DNA from: Lactobacillus johnsonii
GTDB lineage: Bacteria > Bacillota > Bacilli > Lactobacillales > Lactobacillaceae
Direction: 5' to 3'
DNA length: 64,000 nt
Assembly: GCF_013487865.1 (NCBI RefSeq)
Contig: NZ_CP047409.1
Span: 806,001 to 870,000 of the forward strand
Position numbers and translations under genes: made by a program. Below, piece after piece: positions 45,509 to 55,526 of this stretch (its first letter is position 1; each line of letters opens with the position of its first letter). The notes beneath the pieces are model-generated. The model was not told the origin of the DNA, made no database searches, and saw only the letters and a program-made list of their open reading frames with translations.

Positions 45509-46525
45509 ATGCAAAAGAAAATATTATTGCTTTCAACGGGTGGAACAATTGCGTCAGTTGTTTCAGAAGCTGGGTTAGTGCCTAAAGAATCTGGTGAGCA
45601 GTTAATCAATATGTTAGGGGAATTACCTTATGATATTACTGTCGAAGATATTCTCCAACTTGATTCATCTAATATTCAGCCTGAAGAATGGAAATTGATT
45701 GCTGAAAAAATTTATGAAAATAGAAATAAGTATGATGGGATTGTAGTATCTCATGGTACTGATACCATGGCCTATACAGCATCCATGCTTTCTTTCATGC
45801 TGCAAAATATTAATATTCCAGTTGTTTTAACTGGAAGTCAGGTTCCAATTAATGTAGTGCTGAGTGATGCACCGGATAATTTAAAGTTAGCCTTTGCGGC
45901 AGCTGCTAGTTGTCATCCTAATATTTATTTAGCCTTTGATCGAAAAGTGATGCTGGGATGCAGAAGCGTTAAAGTGAGAACAATTAATTTTGATGCTTTT
46001 GAAAGTGTTAATGTACCACCAGTGGCTCGGGTAACATCTGATGGTTTGGTATTTTCTAAACAAAAATTACCTAAAAACACAAAAGAAACAACTTTAAACA
46101 CTAATATTAATCCTCATGTTTCTTTAGTTAAACTATTCCCTGGTTTTGATCCGAATTTGCTATTTGCAATGGTCGAAAGCGGATGTCAAGGAATTGTAAT
46201 TGAAGCGTATGGTTTAGGCGGGATGAATTACATCCGCAGAAATATGGTAGCTGCAATTGGAAAGTTGATTAGAAGAGGAATACCGATTATTGCGACGAGT
46301 CAATGCTTATATGAGCGAAGTGATCTTACAAAATATGAAGTTGGGAGAGAAGCGCTGCTTGAAGGAGCAATTAGTGCTCGTGATATGACTTCAGAGAGTG
46401 CGATTACTAAACTGATGTGGGGATTAGGCCAAAACTGGGATGTTCACCAGATTTCTGATTTTTTTAATACTGATGTAGCTGGTGAGGTAACGATTGAAAA
46501 AGACGATAATTTACAGATAGATTAA
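45509..46525 (+). CDS. ansA: L-asparaginase, type I-like
   Basis: The protein has 338 residues and no signal peptide. The two Thr motifs are present: LLSTGGTIAS near the N-terminus and VSHGTDTMAYTAS, with VLTGSQVP and the C-terminal YGLGG. Hydrolyses asparagine to aspartate and ammonia in the cytoplasm; the aspartate could feed oxaloacetate into the malate-fumarate-succinate branch upstream. Followed after 16 nt by the P-type ATPase. Confidence 0.93.
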   Translation: MQKKILLLSTGGTIASVVSEAGLVPKESGEQLINMLGELPYDITVEDILQLDSSNIQPEEWKLIAEKIYENRNKYDGIVVSHGTDTMAYTASMLSFMLQNINIPVVLTGSQVPINVVLSDAPDNLKLAFAAAASCHPNIYLAFDRKVMLGCRSVKVRTINFDAFESVNVPPVARVTSDGLVFSKQKLPKNTKETTLNTNINPHVSLVKLFPGFDPNLLFAMVESGCQGIVIEAYGLGGMNYIRRNMVAAIGKLIRRGIPIIATSQCLYERSDLTKYEVGREALLEGAISARDMTSESAITKLMWGLGQNWDVHQISDFFNTDVAGEVTIEKDDNLQID

Positions 46526-46541
46526 TTTTTTAAGGATGCAA

Positions 46542-48971
46542 ATGAAGGAAAACTTTAAACAACCAATTGGCTTAACACAAGCAGAAGTTGAGCAAAGAAT
46601 TAAAGAGGGAAAAGTTAACCGAGCTGTTAATGATCAAGCTAAGACTACCTGGCAAATAATTAAAGAAAATACATTTACGTATTTTAACTTGATATTTTTA
46701 ATATTAGCGATCTTGTTAGTGATCGTTGGAGAATACAAGGATTTAACATTTTTACCAGTTATTATTGCAAATATGATAATTGGGATTGTCCAAGAATTAC
46801 GTGCAAAAAGTGTTTTAGACAAGTTAAATGTTATGAATACAACAAAAATAGCCGTAATTCGTGATAAAGAAGAAAAAATTGTGCCAATCGAAGATCTAGT
46901 TTTAGGGGATGTAATTGTACTTAAAACAGGGGATCAAATTCCTGCGGATGGGCAAGTTATTTCTGGAACATTACGAGTAAATGAAGCATTGCTAACTGGT
47001 GAAGCCGATGAAATAGAGAAAGATGTTGGCGCAGAGTTAATGTCTGGAAGCTTTGTAGTTGCAGGAAAAGCTTATGCGCGGCTTGAAAAGGTTGGTAAGA
47101 ATTCTTATGTTTCTAAGCTAACTTTAGAAGCTAAAGCGATGAATTCAAAAGAGGGCTCTGAAATGGTGCGCTCAATTAATCGATTGATTAAATGGGTTGG
47201 AATCATCATCATCCCCTGTGGAATTGCCCTCTTCATTGTTGCCCGTTATGTAAATCATTTAAATTTAGCGGACAGTATTGTCTCAATGGAAGCAGCAATT
47301 ATTGGAATGATCCCTGAAGGTCTGTATTTATTAACGACAATTGCTTTGGCATTAGCAGCTATGCGTTTAGCGCGTTCCCAAGTTATGCTTCATGATATGA
47401 AAAGTGTTGAAACATTAGCTCGGGTTAATGTGCTATGTGTTGATAAAACTGGAACAATTACGGAACCTAAAATGGAAGTAGAGGAAGTTATTCCAGCTAG
47501 TGTTACTAAAGAAGAGTTAAGCAAAGAAATTTCTATTTTTGCCCAAAATATGTCGCATGATAATGCAACTATCAAGGCTGTCGCAAAAACTTTTAATCAA
47601 AAATTTAATATTCAGGCTACCCAAATAATTCCTTTTACTTCAGGAAATAAATATAGTGGAGCAGTTATTAAGAACAGCACTTTATTAATGGGTGCGCCTG
47701 AGTTTGTATTGCGGGATCAATTTGAAAATTACGAAAAAGAAATAAATCAATATACCCGACAAGGATATCGAGTTTTAGTTTTTGGAAAATATCCGCATGC
47801 ACTAAGGGATGAAAAGGAAAAATTAGTAGATCCTGTTGAGTTATTAGGATATATTTTAATTTCTAATCCAATCCGTAAAGAAGCAAAAAGTACTTTTGAA
47901 TATTTTGATCGTCAAGGGGTAAATATCAAGGTGATCTCTGGAGATAATCCTTTAACGGTAGCACGCGTTGCAAAACAGGCAGGTATTCGGGATGCAGATA
48001 AGTTGATTGATGCAACCGAAATTGGTGAAGGCGACTATGAAGAAGTTGTTAAAAAATATAACGTTTTTGGACGTGTTAAACCTGATCAAAAGAAAAAGTT
48101 AATTAAAGCTCTTCAAAAAAATGGTAATACTGTTGCAATGACAGGAGACGGTGTTAACGACATTTTAGCAATGAAGACAGCAGATTGTTCAATTGCTATG
48201 GCATCAGGCAATAGTGCTGCTGTTCAAGCATCCCAAGTTGTTTTGTTAGATTCTGATTTTGCTAGAATGCCAAAAGTGGTAGATGAAGGTAGAAAAGTAG
48301 TTAATAACATTGAAAGATCAGCTAGTTTGTTCTTGGTAAAGAATATCTTTTCATTTTTAATGGCTATCTTTTCTCTTGTCTTTGCAATGTCTTATCCATT
48401 GCGTCCGGCTCAAATAGCCTTAATTTCAGCATTTACTGTTGGTCTACCATCATTCTTATTAGCTCTTGAAAATAATTACAACCGTATTCGCGGAAAATTT
48501 ATTCCTAATGTATTGTCAAGGGCAATTCCTGGTGGAATTACAGATATGCTTGCGGTCTCAGTTTTGGTAGTGGCAGATATGGTTTTAGAATTAGGAAGAC
48601 CAGAAGTAGCTACAACGGCTACGATGTTATTAGTCGCAGTAGGGATGATGGTGCTATACCATATTTCTAGACCACTAAATAAATTTAGGTGGACTGTTTT
48701 AGGTGGATCCTTTTTAGCATTAGTTTTATCTATTATTTTCTTCCATAATTTATTTGCACTTTCACGTATCTCTGCAACTGCTGTTTTCTTATTGTTAGTT
48801 CTATTCTTTGCAGAAATTACTATATTTAGATTATTAAGTAAGTTTGCTGATGGTGTTAGAGAAGTATTAGTTGCATATGATCAAAAGGGTAAAGATTTAA
48901 CTATTAGTGACATCAAAGAAGCCTATCGCAAGGGAAGAAATATGGTAAATATGTCAGTTCCTGAAGAATAA
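46542..48971 (+). CDS. Cation-translocating P-type ATPase, CtpE-like
   Basis: The protein has 809 residues. TGEADEIEK actuator motif, phosphorylation site VLCVDKTGTITEPK, and hinge MTGDGVNDILAMKTADCSIAMASGNSAA. The M4 motif IIGMIPEGLYLLTTIALALA resembles CtpE-type calcium-linked ATPases rather than heavy-metal pumps (no CPC, no N-terminal metal domain). Start at 46542, 5 nt after AAGGA; the ATG at 46536 overlaps that site. Specificity is inference. Confidence 0.85.
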   Translation: MKENFKQPIGLTQAEVEQRIKEGKVNRAVNDQAKTTWQIIKENTFTYFNLIFLILAILLVIVGEYKDLTFLPVIIANMIIGIVQELRAKSVLDKLNVMNTTKIAVIRDKEEKIVPIEDLVLGDVIVLKTGDQIPADGQVISGTLRVNEALLTGEADEIEKDVGAELMSGSFVVAGKAYARLEKVGKNSYVSKLTLEAKAMNSKEGSEMVRSINRLIKWVGIIIIPCGIALFIVARYVNHLNLADSIVSMEAAIIGMIPEGLYLLTTIALALAAMRLARSQVMLHDMKSVETLARVNVLCVDKTGTITEPKMEVEEVIPASVTKEELSKEISIFAQNMSHDNATIKAVAKTFNQKFNIQATQIIPFTSGNKYSGAVIKNSTLLMGAPEFVLRDQFENYEKEINQYTRQGYRVLVFGKYPHALRDEKEKLVDPVELLGYILISNPIRKEAKSTFEYFDRQGVNIKVISGDNPLTVARVAKQAGIRDADKLIDATEIGEGDYEEVVKKYNVFGRVKPDQKKKLIKALQKNGNTVAMTGDGVNDILAMKTADCSIAMASGNSAAVQASQVVLLDSDFARMPKVVDEGRKVVNNIERSASLFLVKNIFSFLMAIFSLVFAMSYPLRPAQIALISAFTVGLPSFLLALENNYNRIRGKFIPNVLSRAIPGGITDMLAVSVLVVADMVLELGRPEVATTATMLLVAVGMMVLYHISRPLNKFRWTVLGGSFLALVLSIIFFHNLFALSRISATAVFLLLVLFFAEITIFRLLSKFADGVREVLVAYDQKGKDLTISDIKEAYRKGRNMVNMSVPEE

Positions 48972-49050
48972 AAGTAGTAAATAAGTATTTTTTTCGCCTT
49001 GTTGAATGATACAATTAAACAGTTGAGACAATACTTATCAGAGGTAAGAA

Positions 49051-50742
49051 ATGAAAAATCATAGTGTAGAAAAATATAAAAATAAAATAATAGATTATCT
49101 TATTCCGATAATTTTGAGTCTAGTAATTGCAACTGTTTTAATTTGGACTGAATTGACTACTCGATCTGGTCTTACTTTAGACGACACTGCTTTTCACTTT
49201 CATCGTTTTTATGATACTTACCAGCAAATACAGAATCATAACTTCTCTTACTTTCAAATGAATTATGGAATGGGTGAGAGTGGGCGAATAGTCAATGCTT
49301 TATATGGCCCATTCTTTGCTTATTTAATGGGAAGTTTACTTTTATTTTGTAGTTCTTGGCTTCGTTTTCAAATTCTTATAACCTACCTGATTTTTTTGGT
49401 TGGTGGTCTGGGAATCTATCGTTTAAGTCGAAAGGTTAAACTATCGCAAGTTGTTTCTTCAATAGTTACCACATTATTTTTAACTACTGGTTATATTGCA
49501 TATTGGCCGAGATCCAATGCTTTCAACTCATGGGGTGCTGTTTTAATACCATTTGTATTAATCCAAGGAATTAACCTGTTGAATAATCATAAAAAGCGAT
49601 TTAGCTGGATTAGTCTTGGAATTGTAATGGCAATTGTAGCTCAGATCCATTTATTAAGCACTTTCTTCTCCATTCTTGCCTTGATTCCTTTCTTTATTTA
49701 CGGATTAGTTTTGAGTGAAAATAAGCGTCAGATGTGGATTGATGTCTTTAAAGCTGTTGGCTTATTCATTGTGTTAACAGCAAACGTATGGGGTGCATTT
49801 TTACTGCTCTATCCAACTAATCAAATGGCATCTCCGATCGATTACTCACCGGTTTTGACCGCTGTTAATCTATCTGTTGCTGGTACTTCAACAATGTGGA
49901 CGTCAATCACTGAAGTCACATTGCTCCTATTTATTGTTCAACTAATTTATGTAATCTTTAACTTTAAGTCTTCTAAATTAAATACTTTTGTTACCTTAGA
50001 AGGCATAGTCTTTCTATATTTAAGTTCTAATTTGTTTCCATGGCAATTTGTGAAGGACACCCTACCAGCAGTAACTGGGTATTTACAATTTCCCAACAGG
50101 TTTACTGTCGTAGCATATCCTTTGCTATTTCTTGGAATTGGTTTAACACTGAATGAATTAATTAAGAGTCATGGTAAAAAAATTGGAATGATTGCGAGTG
50201 CATTAGCAATTGTAGTAGTGTTGTTTAATGTTAGAGCCGACTTTAATGAGATTAATAATAATATTACTTACAACAAAGGAATTACTAGCAATGCTAAGGA
50301 GATGAAGGAAAAGGGATTAGCTCCATATATCAATAAAGTAGAAATTAATAGTCCTGATTATCTACCAGTAAGAAAGAAGATCAAATCAAGTGATATTACT
50401 GGTATGTTAATGAGTATGTCTCTACAAAAAAATAATTTTGAGCAAAGGGCTCTTTCAAATGGGCGTTTAGAGCTTACTTGGAAAGACTCAACTTCTAAAG
50501 TAACTACGCTTCCGATTTTTATTTATAAACAATCTGAGTTAAGTTTAAATAATAAAGTAATAAAACCAAAAGTGAATGAAATAGGGATGCCACAAGTTCA
50601 GTCAAGAAAAGGGAAAAATACAGCAATTCTTTCTTTTAAGACTCCAACTTGGTTCACTGCTTTACTGTATATTTCCATCCTTAGTTGGGCACTATTAATA
50701 ATTTATGGTGTATTCAGATGGGTAAAAATAATTAAAAAATAG
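49051..50742 (+). CDS. Polytopic membrane protein, GT-C/YfhO-like, copy 1
   Basis: The protein has 563 residues and about 11 hydrophobic helices (first at about 15-32), then an extracellular-looking segment (about 395-515) and a last helix near 535-558 with a basic end. An acidic motif after helix 1 (LDDTAFHFHRFYDTYQQI) resembles the first-loop Asp of GT-C glycosyltransferases. Clearly paralogous to the gene at 53844 (shared NYGMGE.GRIVNA.YGPFFAYLMGSLLL and C-terminus). Function unknown; cell-surface glycan assembly is a guess. Confidence 0.7.
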   Translation: MKNHSVEKYKNKIIDYLIPIILSLVIATVLIWTELTTRSGLTLDDTAFHFHRFYDTYQQIQNHNFSYFQMNYGMGESGRIVNALYGPFFAYLMGSLLLFCSSWLRFQILITYLIFLVGGLGIYRLSRKVKLSQVVSSIVTTLFLTTGYIAYWPRSNAFNSWGAVLIPFVLIQGINLLNNHKKRFSWISLGIVMAIVAQIHLLSTFFSILALIPFFIYGLVLSENKRQMWIDVFKAVGLFIVLTANVWGAFLLLYPTNQMASPIDYSPVLTAVNLSVAGTSTMWTSITEVTLLLFIVQLIYVIFNFKSSKLNTFVTLEGIVFLYLSSNLFPWQFVKDTLPAVTGYLQFPNRFTVVAYPLLFLGIGLTLNELIKSHGKKIGMIASALAIVVVLFNVRADFNEINNNITYNKGITSNAKEMKEKGLAPYINKVEINSPDYLPVRKKIKSSDITGMLMSMSLQKNNFEQRALSNGRLELTWKDSTSKVTTLPIFIYKQSELSLNNKVIKPKVNEIGMPQVQSRKGKNTAILSFKTPTWFTALLYISILSWALLIIYGVFRWVKIIKK

Positions 50743-50871
50743 CTAAAAAAGCTTCTTAGAACTAATGGCTCTTTTGCAAATCCTGTTGATGGATAATTTT
50801 AAGAAGGAATTAAGCAGCTAAGAAATTGATATGAACCCCGAAATTCGGACAAGAATTTCGAGGTTTTTATT

Positions 50872-51370
50872 ATGTCTAAATTATCTAAGCAAGACAAAAT
50901 TGACATCTACAATAATTGGAAGCATTATCATAAGTCACTATCTCAACTAGGTAGAGAATATGGAGTAAGACCTGACAATTTATATTATTTAATCCGTCTA
51001 ATAGACCTTCACGGCTTAGAAATTTTGAATAAATCATATTCTTCTTATTCGGTAGAATTTAAGAAAACTGCCATTAAAAGAATATTGATTAACGATGAAC
51101 CAGCGAATTAAGTTTCATTAGACTTAGGATTGCCAAGCTCAGGTATGATCTATAATTGGCTTCGCAAATATAAAGAGGATGGGTATAATGTCATTAATCA
51201 TAAGAAAGGCAGACCACATCATGAAAAGCAAAGACCAACAAATCAAAGAACTACAAAAACAAGTAAAAGACTTAAAACAAGAGAATCTCAAGCTTACTGT
51301 CGAAAACGAATTTGTAAAAAAATTGAGCGCCTTAGTTTCCAAAAGAAAAAACCAAAAGCACCAGAAATAG
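50872..51370 (+). pseudogene. IS3 OrfA, stop codon and frameshift
   Basis: It begins MSKLSKQDKIDIYNNWKHY with a helix-turn-helix. A TAA at 51109-51111 interrupts it after LINDEPAN. The frame then continues VSLDLGLPSSGMIYNWLRKYKEDGYNVINHKKGRP before shifting by one base near 51220 into a coiled coil (MKSKDQQIKELQKQVKDL). Two lesions make it non-functional. Confidence 0.85.
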
Positions 51371-52260
51371 CTCAGGTGGTTACTGAACTAAGGCAAGAAC
51401 TTCATGTAACCGTCAGTTTCATATTAAATGTAATCAATTCTAATCCTGATTTACCTCACTTATCTAAAAGTAATTATTACTATGTTCTAAAACAAAATGA
51501 TAAAGATTCAAAAAATCATCAGATCATGAAACGTATCAAAGAAATATTTGAGGAACATAAACATCGCTACGGCTATAGAAGAATTACAGCTCAATTGCAC
51601 ATTGAAGGAATTAAAATCAATCATAAGAAAGTAAAGCGTCTGATGAAAAAGATGCATTTATTTGGTATTGCCATTAGACGTAGAAAAAGATATTCAAGTT
51701 ATCGAGGAACTGTAGGTGAAATCAAACCTAATTTGATCTGTCGCAATTTTTTAGCCATTTTACCAGATAGAAAGTGGTATTCAGATATAACTGAGTTTCA
51801 TTTAAACGGCGAAAAATTATATTTATCACCAATTATGGATGGGTGTACCCATGAGATAATTTCTTATACATTAAGTCGCCGTCCAGTTTTAGAACAAGTA
51901 ATGACCATGCTTGACCTAGCTTATAAAGCTCATCCTTCTCTAAATGGTCTTATTTTTCACACTGATCAAGGATGGCAATATCAACATTCTACCTTTCAAA
52001 AATAGCTTACAGATCATGGTATTGAGCAATCAATGTCTAGAAAAGGTAATTCATTAGATGATGGATTAATGGAAGGATTTTTTGGTATCTTAAAGCGAGA
52101 AATGTGGTATGGCTTTGAAAAAAAATTTAAGAATTTAGATGAACTAGAAGATGCAATCAAAGAGTATATTTATTACTATAATAATTTTAGAATTAAGAGC
52201 TCAATAAAAAACCATACTCCGATTCAATATCGAAATATGGTTTTAAATCAAACAGTTTAA
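51331..52260 (+). pseudogene. IS3 OrfB transposase with an internal stop
   Basis: In one frame from the frameshift region. HTH_21 segment HRYGYRRITAQLHIEGI, then the catalytic core WYSDITEFHLNG (Asp) and IFHTDQGWQYQ (Asp). A TAG at 52003-52005 (HSTFQK*LTDHG) interrupts before SLDDGLMEGFFGILKRE, which holds the last acidic residue. Inactive without suppression. Confidence 0.88.
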
Positions 52261-52282
52261 TAATATGTCCTAATTTTTGGGT

Positions 52283-53569
52283 TCATATCAAATAGCTGTT
52301 TGATTCCTTTTCTTTTATAATATTTTCTTCGAGTCTAATTCTAATTAATAAATGTTTGAAATTTCTATAGCCATAAGCAGTACGTTCAATTTGTTTAATC
52401 TTGCGGTTAACTCCTTCAAGACAACCATTAGAATAAGTTGAGGTAATACCGTTTAGGACACCAGAATAATTACGTTTAAAAGTTAATAGAGTTTGATGCA
52501 TTTGTTTACCAACACTTTGTTTTGAATGAAGTAGATGGATAACTTTCTTTTCATCGTTATCCTGAATAGCAGTCATAAAGTCTTGCATAACCCAATAAGT
52601 ATTTTCTAAGGTTTGGTCACAATCTAAACTATCTAAGACAACATGCTCCTGTGTTAGACAGTCCTTAAAATGCCAGTCGTAATAAGGAGTAGTCTTATTA
52701 AGTTTGTCATATTTCATGAGATAAAGCTTCCAAGGGGACTTTAAAAGCTTATATTCACGGCTTCTTTTATTAAATTGCTTCATGATTTGAACTCTGAAAA
52801 TATTAAACGATCTAGTAAGCATTTGAACCATATGAAAACGGTCAATAACTATCTGAGCATTTGGAAATAATTCTCTAGCAACTAAAGGATAATAACAATT
52901 AAGATCCATAGTTACTGTTTTAACCATTGCACGAGCTTTAGGAGTGAACTTGTAAAAATAGCGTAGAATATCAGGTTTGAAACGAGTTCTAAAAATTTGA
53001 ACAACTTTGTGAGTATCACCATCTAGACAAATAAAGTGAAGCTTTTTGCCTACACCTTTGAATTCATCAAAGGCTAAGTGTTCAGGGAGATGATCAAAGT
53101 CATCATAGAACTTAGAAGAGCAGGCTTCTAATACTCTTTGAACCGTGTTGACAGATACATTATGTTCTCTAGCAATGCTGGTCATTGAACGATCTTCAGT
53201 AAGAGCAGAAAGTATTTTTCGCTTAGAAGTGTTAGAGATATAGGAGCCTTTATTAACCAGATTAGATTGAGCCATAGATCTTTTTAAACAGTCATTGCAG
53301 AGAACACGTTGTTTTCTTAATCTGATAGTAACGGGCTTACTAGCATCAGCAGTAATGAAACGAACGTTAGAAACGTAATGACCGTTATGCTTAAGATTAG
53401 TAGAACTACAATAAGGACAAGTAGGCTGGATCAGCTCAGCTAAATATATTTTGTAAATCTTACCGTTAATATTTTCATTTGAATAATCAGAAAAAATAAT
53501 GTTTTTATCTTCAATATCAAGAGTAAATTTAATATAATCATTTAAAGAGGACATAGTTTGAATCTCCAT
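52283..53569 (-). CDS. ISL3-family transposase
   Basis: The protein has 428 residues. A zinc-binding N-terminus (CPYCSSTNLKHNGHY ... CNDCLKRS) is followed by a helix-turn-helix (SMTSIAREHNVSVNTVQRVL) and a DDE core (LAFDEFKGVG, TMDLNCYYPLV, SNGCLEGVNRKIKQIERTAYGYRNF). The nested IS3 replaces the final residue: the native end would read NSYS-stop, here NSYLI-stop. Start may be the ATG at 53554, which has GGAG upstream. Apparently intact. Confidence 0.93.
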   Translation of the reverse strand: MEIQTMSSLNDYIKFTLDIEDKNIIFSDYSNENINGKIYKIYLAELIQPTCPYCSSTNLKHNGHYVSNVRFITADASKPVTIRLRKQRVLCNDCLKRSMAQSNLVNKGSYISNTSKRKILSALTEDRSMTSIAREHNVSVNTVQRVLEACSSKFYDDFDHLPEHLAFDEFKGVGKKLHFICLDGDTHKVVQIFRTRFKPDILRYFYKFTPKARAMVKTVTMDLNCYYPLVARELFPNAQIVIDRFHMVQMLTRSFNIFRVQIMKQFNKRSREYKLLKSPWKLYLMKYDKLNKTTPYYDWHFKDCLTQEHVVLDSLDCDQTLENTYWVMQDFMTAIQDNDEKKVIHLLHSKQSVGKQMHQTLLTFKRNYSGVLNGITSTYSNGCLEGVNRKIKQIERTAYGYRNFKHLLIRIRLEENIIKEKESNSYLI

Positions 53570-53843
53570 ACACTTAATTGAATTGGTCGAAGAAGGATTT
53601 TAAGTAAGAGAGGACTATGGCCTCTTTTTTTACGTAAAAAAATCCTGTCGATAGAATATCATAGATATTCATCAACAGGAAAAATTATACAGCCGAACTA
53701 ATGTGATTTTAGTTTTAAGAAGCTTTTATTTTTATAGATTAATTGACTCTATTATTTGTTAACAAGTGTAAAAAGGAAAAACAATAAATGATACAATTGA
53801 AAAGTTGGATTGAAAATATTACTTGGAGGATAAAATATAATTT

Positions 53844-55523
53844 ATGAATAAATACAAGGAAAAATTAATTGAGTATGGTTTGCCACTAATTTTAAGTATA
53901 TTGCTAGCGACTATACTACAAATTCCGCAATTATTTAATAATGTTGCTCTTACGGGATCAGATACTATTTTTCATTTCAGTAGATTTTACGATACTGCTC
54001 AGCAAATAAAAAACCATAATTTTTCTTATTTTCAAATGAATTATGGGATGGGAGAAACAGGGCGGATAGTTAATGCAATTTATGGTCCATTCTTTGCTTA
54101 TTTAATGGGAAGTTTGTTATTAAGTGCGGGCTCGTGGTTTAATTATCAGATTATACTTGTTTATTTAATTTTTATAGTTGCCGGTTTTGGGATGTATATT
54201 CTCGCCAGAAAAGTAAAATTATCACGAACAGTTGCTTTAATTGTGAGTACGCTGTTTTTACTTTGCGGATATATAAGTTATTGTATTCCATCAAATAGTT
54301 TTAATGCATGGGGAGCGGCCTTAATGCCCTATGTTTTAATTCAAGGAATAAATTTATTTAACGATGATAAAAAACATTTTAATTGGATAAGTCTTGCAAT
54401 TACGATGGCAATTGTTGCCCAAGTCCATTTATTAAGTACCTTACAAGCAATTTTGGCTTTAATCCCACTTTTTGTTTATGGTTTGGTAACTACAAAAAAC
54501 AAAAAAAGAATGTGGGTAGATACTTTAAAAGCGGTAGTTCTATGTTTGATTTTAACTGCAAATGTATGGGGTGCATTTTTAGTACTATATCCAAAAAATA
54601 CAATGTCAGCGCCATTAGATTTTTCACCGGCGCTAACAGTCCTACACCTTAAATCAAACGGCACAATAACAATGTGGACTGAAATTCAGGAAGCAGTTCT
54701 ACTCTTATTTGGTTTACAAACAGTTTATGTTGCATTTAATTATCGTGTATCTAAATTAAACACATTTTTAACTATTGAGGGACTTGCTTTTTTATTTATA
54801 AGTTCAGATTTATTCCCATGGAGAGTAGTAGAAAAGTATTTTCCATCATTTTCAAACTACTTCCAGTTTCTTAATAGATTTACAGCAGTAGCTTATCCGC
54901 TACTATTTCTAAGTATGGGGCTTACTGTCGTAAATCTAATCAATCGTTATGATTTTCAGTTTAAAGTATTTGTAGAGTGTTTACTAATTTTCGTATGTTT
55001 ATTTTCTCTGAGAGCAGATTTACGAGGAAATATTATTAAATTTAATAAAGTAAAAACTAATGTTGAACGTGTTAATCAATTTAGAGATCATGATTTAAGT
55101 AAATTTATTGATAGTAATCCTCCTGGCAATCCAGATTATCTACCACTAAAAAAGCAAATAAATTCTTGGAAGGTAAGTGGCTTGGTTTCTGGAACACTTA
55201 TTTTTAATAATGGAGAGGGTTTTGAAAAAGAAGCTGCAAGTAATGGTAAATTAAATATAAGTTGGACTAGTGATGGGAAAGATTCTACTTTACCAATTGT
55301 TTTCTACAGACAATCAGTACTAGTAGTAAATGGTAAAAAGGTATCGCCTAAGTGTAATGAAATCGGAATGCCGATAGTGCAAGCAAAGAAAGGAAAGAAT
55401 ACAGCAATTCTTTCATTCAAGACCCCAATTTGGTTTACAATTTTACTGTATATTTCCATCCTTAGTTGGGTACTATTAATAATTTACGGTGTGTTTAGAT
55501 GGGTAAAAATCGTTAAAAAGTAG
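53844..55523 (+). CDS. Polytopic membrane protein, GT-C/YfhO-like, copy 2
   Basis: The protein has 559 residues, with the same architecture as the gene at 49051: about 11 helices, a first-loop acidic motif (TGSDTIFHFSRFYDTAQQI), an extracellular-looking stretch (about 395-515) and a C-terminal helix with basic tail. The last 45 residues are nearly identical between the copies (KGKNTAILSFKTP.WFT.LLYISILSW), higher than the middle, which hints at gene conversion. GGAGGA lies upstream, though 19 nt from the ATG. Confidence 0.7.
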   Translation: MNKYKEKLIEYGLPLILSILLATILQIPQLFNNVALTGSDTIFHFSRFYDTAQQIKNHNFSYFQMNYGMGETGRIVNAIYGPFFAYLMGSLLLSAGSWFNYQIILVYLIFIVAGFGMYILARKVKLSRTVALIVSTLFLLCGYISYCIPSNSFNAWGAALMPYVLIQGINLFNDDKKHFNWISLAITMAIVAQVHLLSTLQAILALIPLFVYGLVTTKNKKRMWVDTLKAVVLCLILTANVWGAFLVLYPKNTMSAPLDFSPALTVLHLKSNGTITMWTEIQEAVLLLFGLQTVYVAFNYRVSKLNTFLTIEGLAFLFISSDLFPWRVVEKYFPSFSNYFQFLNRFTAVAYPLLFLSMGLTVVNLINRYDFQFKVFVECLLIFVCLFSLRADLRGNIIKFNKVKTNVERVNQFRDHDLSKFIDSNPPGNPDYLPLKKQINSWKVSGLVSGTLIFNNGEGFEKEAASNGKLNISWTSDGKDSTLPIVFYRQSVLVVNGKKVSPKCNEIGMPIVQAKKGKNTAILSFKTPIWFTILLYISILSWVLLIIYGVFRWVKIVKK

Positions 55524-55526
55524 CTA

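Larger units (their letters stand above)
50827..52290 (+). mobile_element. Decayed IS3-family (IS150-group) element nested in the ISL3 copy, 1,464 bp
   Basis: Inverted ends of 25 nt with 22 identities: TGATATGAACCCCGAAATT... at 50827 and the complement ending at 52290 (TGATATGAACCCAAAAATT...). Direct repeat AAT at 50824-50826 and 52291-52293. It contains broken orfA and orfB. It landed between the two arms of the hairpin at the 3' end of the ISL3 transposase gene (GGAATTAAGCAGCT, 50804-50817; AGCTGTTTGATTCC, 52294-52307). Confidence 0.92.
50767..53694 (-). mobile_element. ISL3-family element with an IS3 element nested in it
   Basis: Ends are GGCTCTTTTGCAAATCC... (50767) and, inverted, GGCTGTATAATTTTTCC... 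(53694), both continuing TGTTGATG. A perfect 8-bp target duplication GAACTAAT flanks it (50759-50766 and 53695-53702), the length expected for ISL3. Without the nested element and its 3-bp duplication it is about 1,461 bp. The transposase is intact on the minus strand. Confidence 0.93.
50748..53727 (+). terminator. Terminator of copy 1, split by the ISL3 insertion
   Basis: The left arm AAAAGCTTCTTAGAACTAA (about 50747-50765) and right arm TTAGTTTTAAGAAGCTTTT (53708-53726) are complementary with one G-U-type mismatch. They are now about 2.9 kb apart. Removing the element and one target copy restores a hairpin like the terminator of the paralogue at 55527-55576. Confidence 0.8.

Noticed and set aside
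54383..54664. Overlapping plus and minus frames inside the second membrane-protein paralogue
   Set aside because: Out-of-frame shadows with no ribosome-binding sites and no counterpart in the first paralogue.
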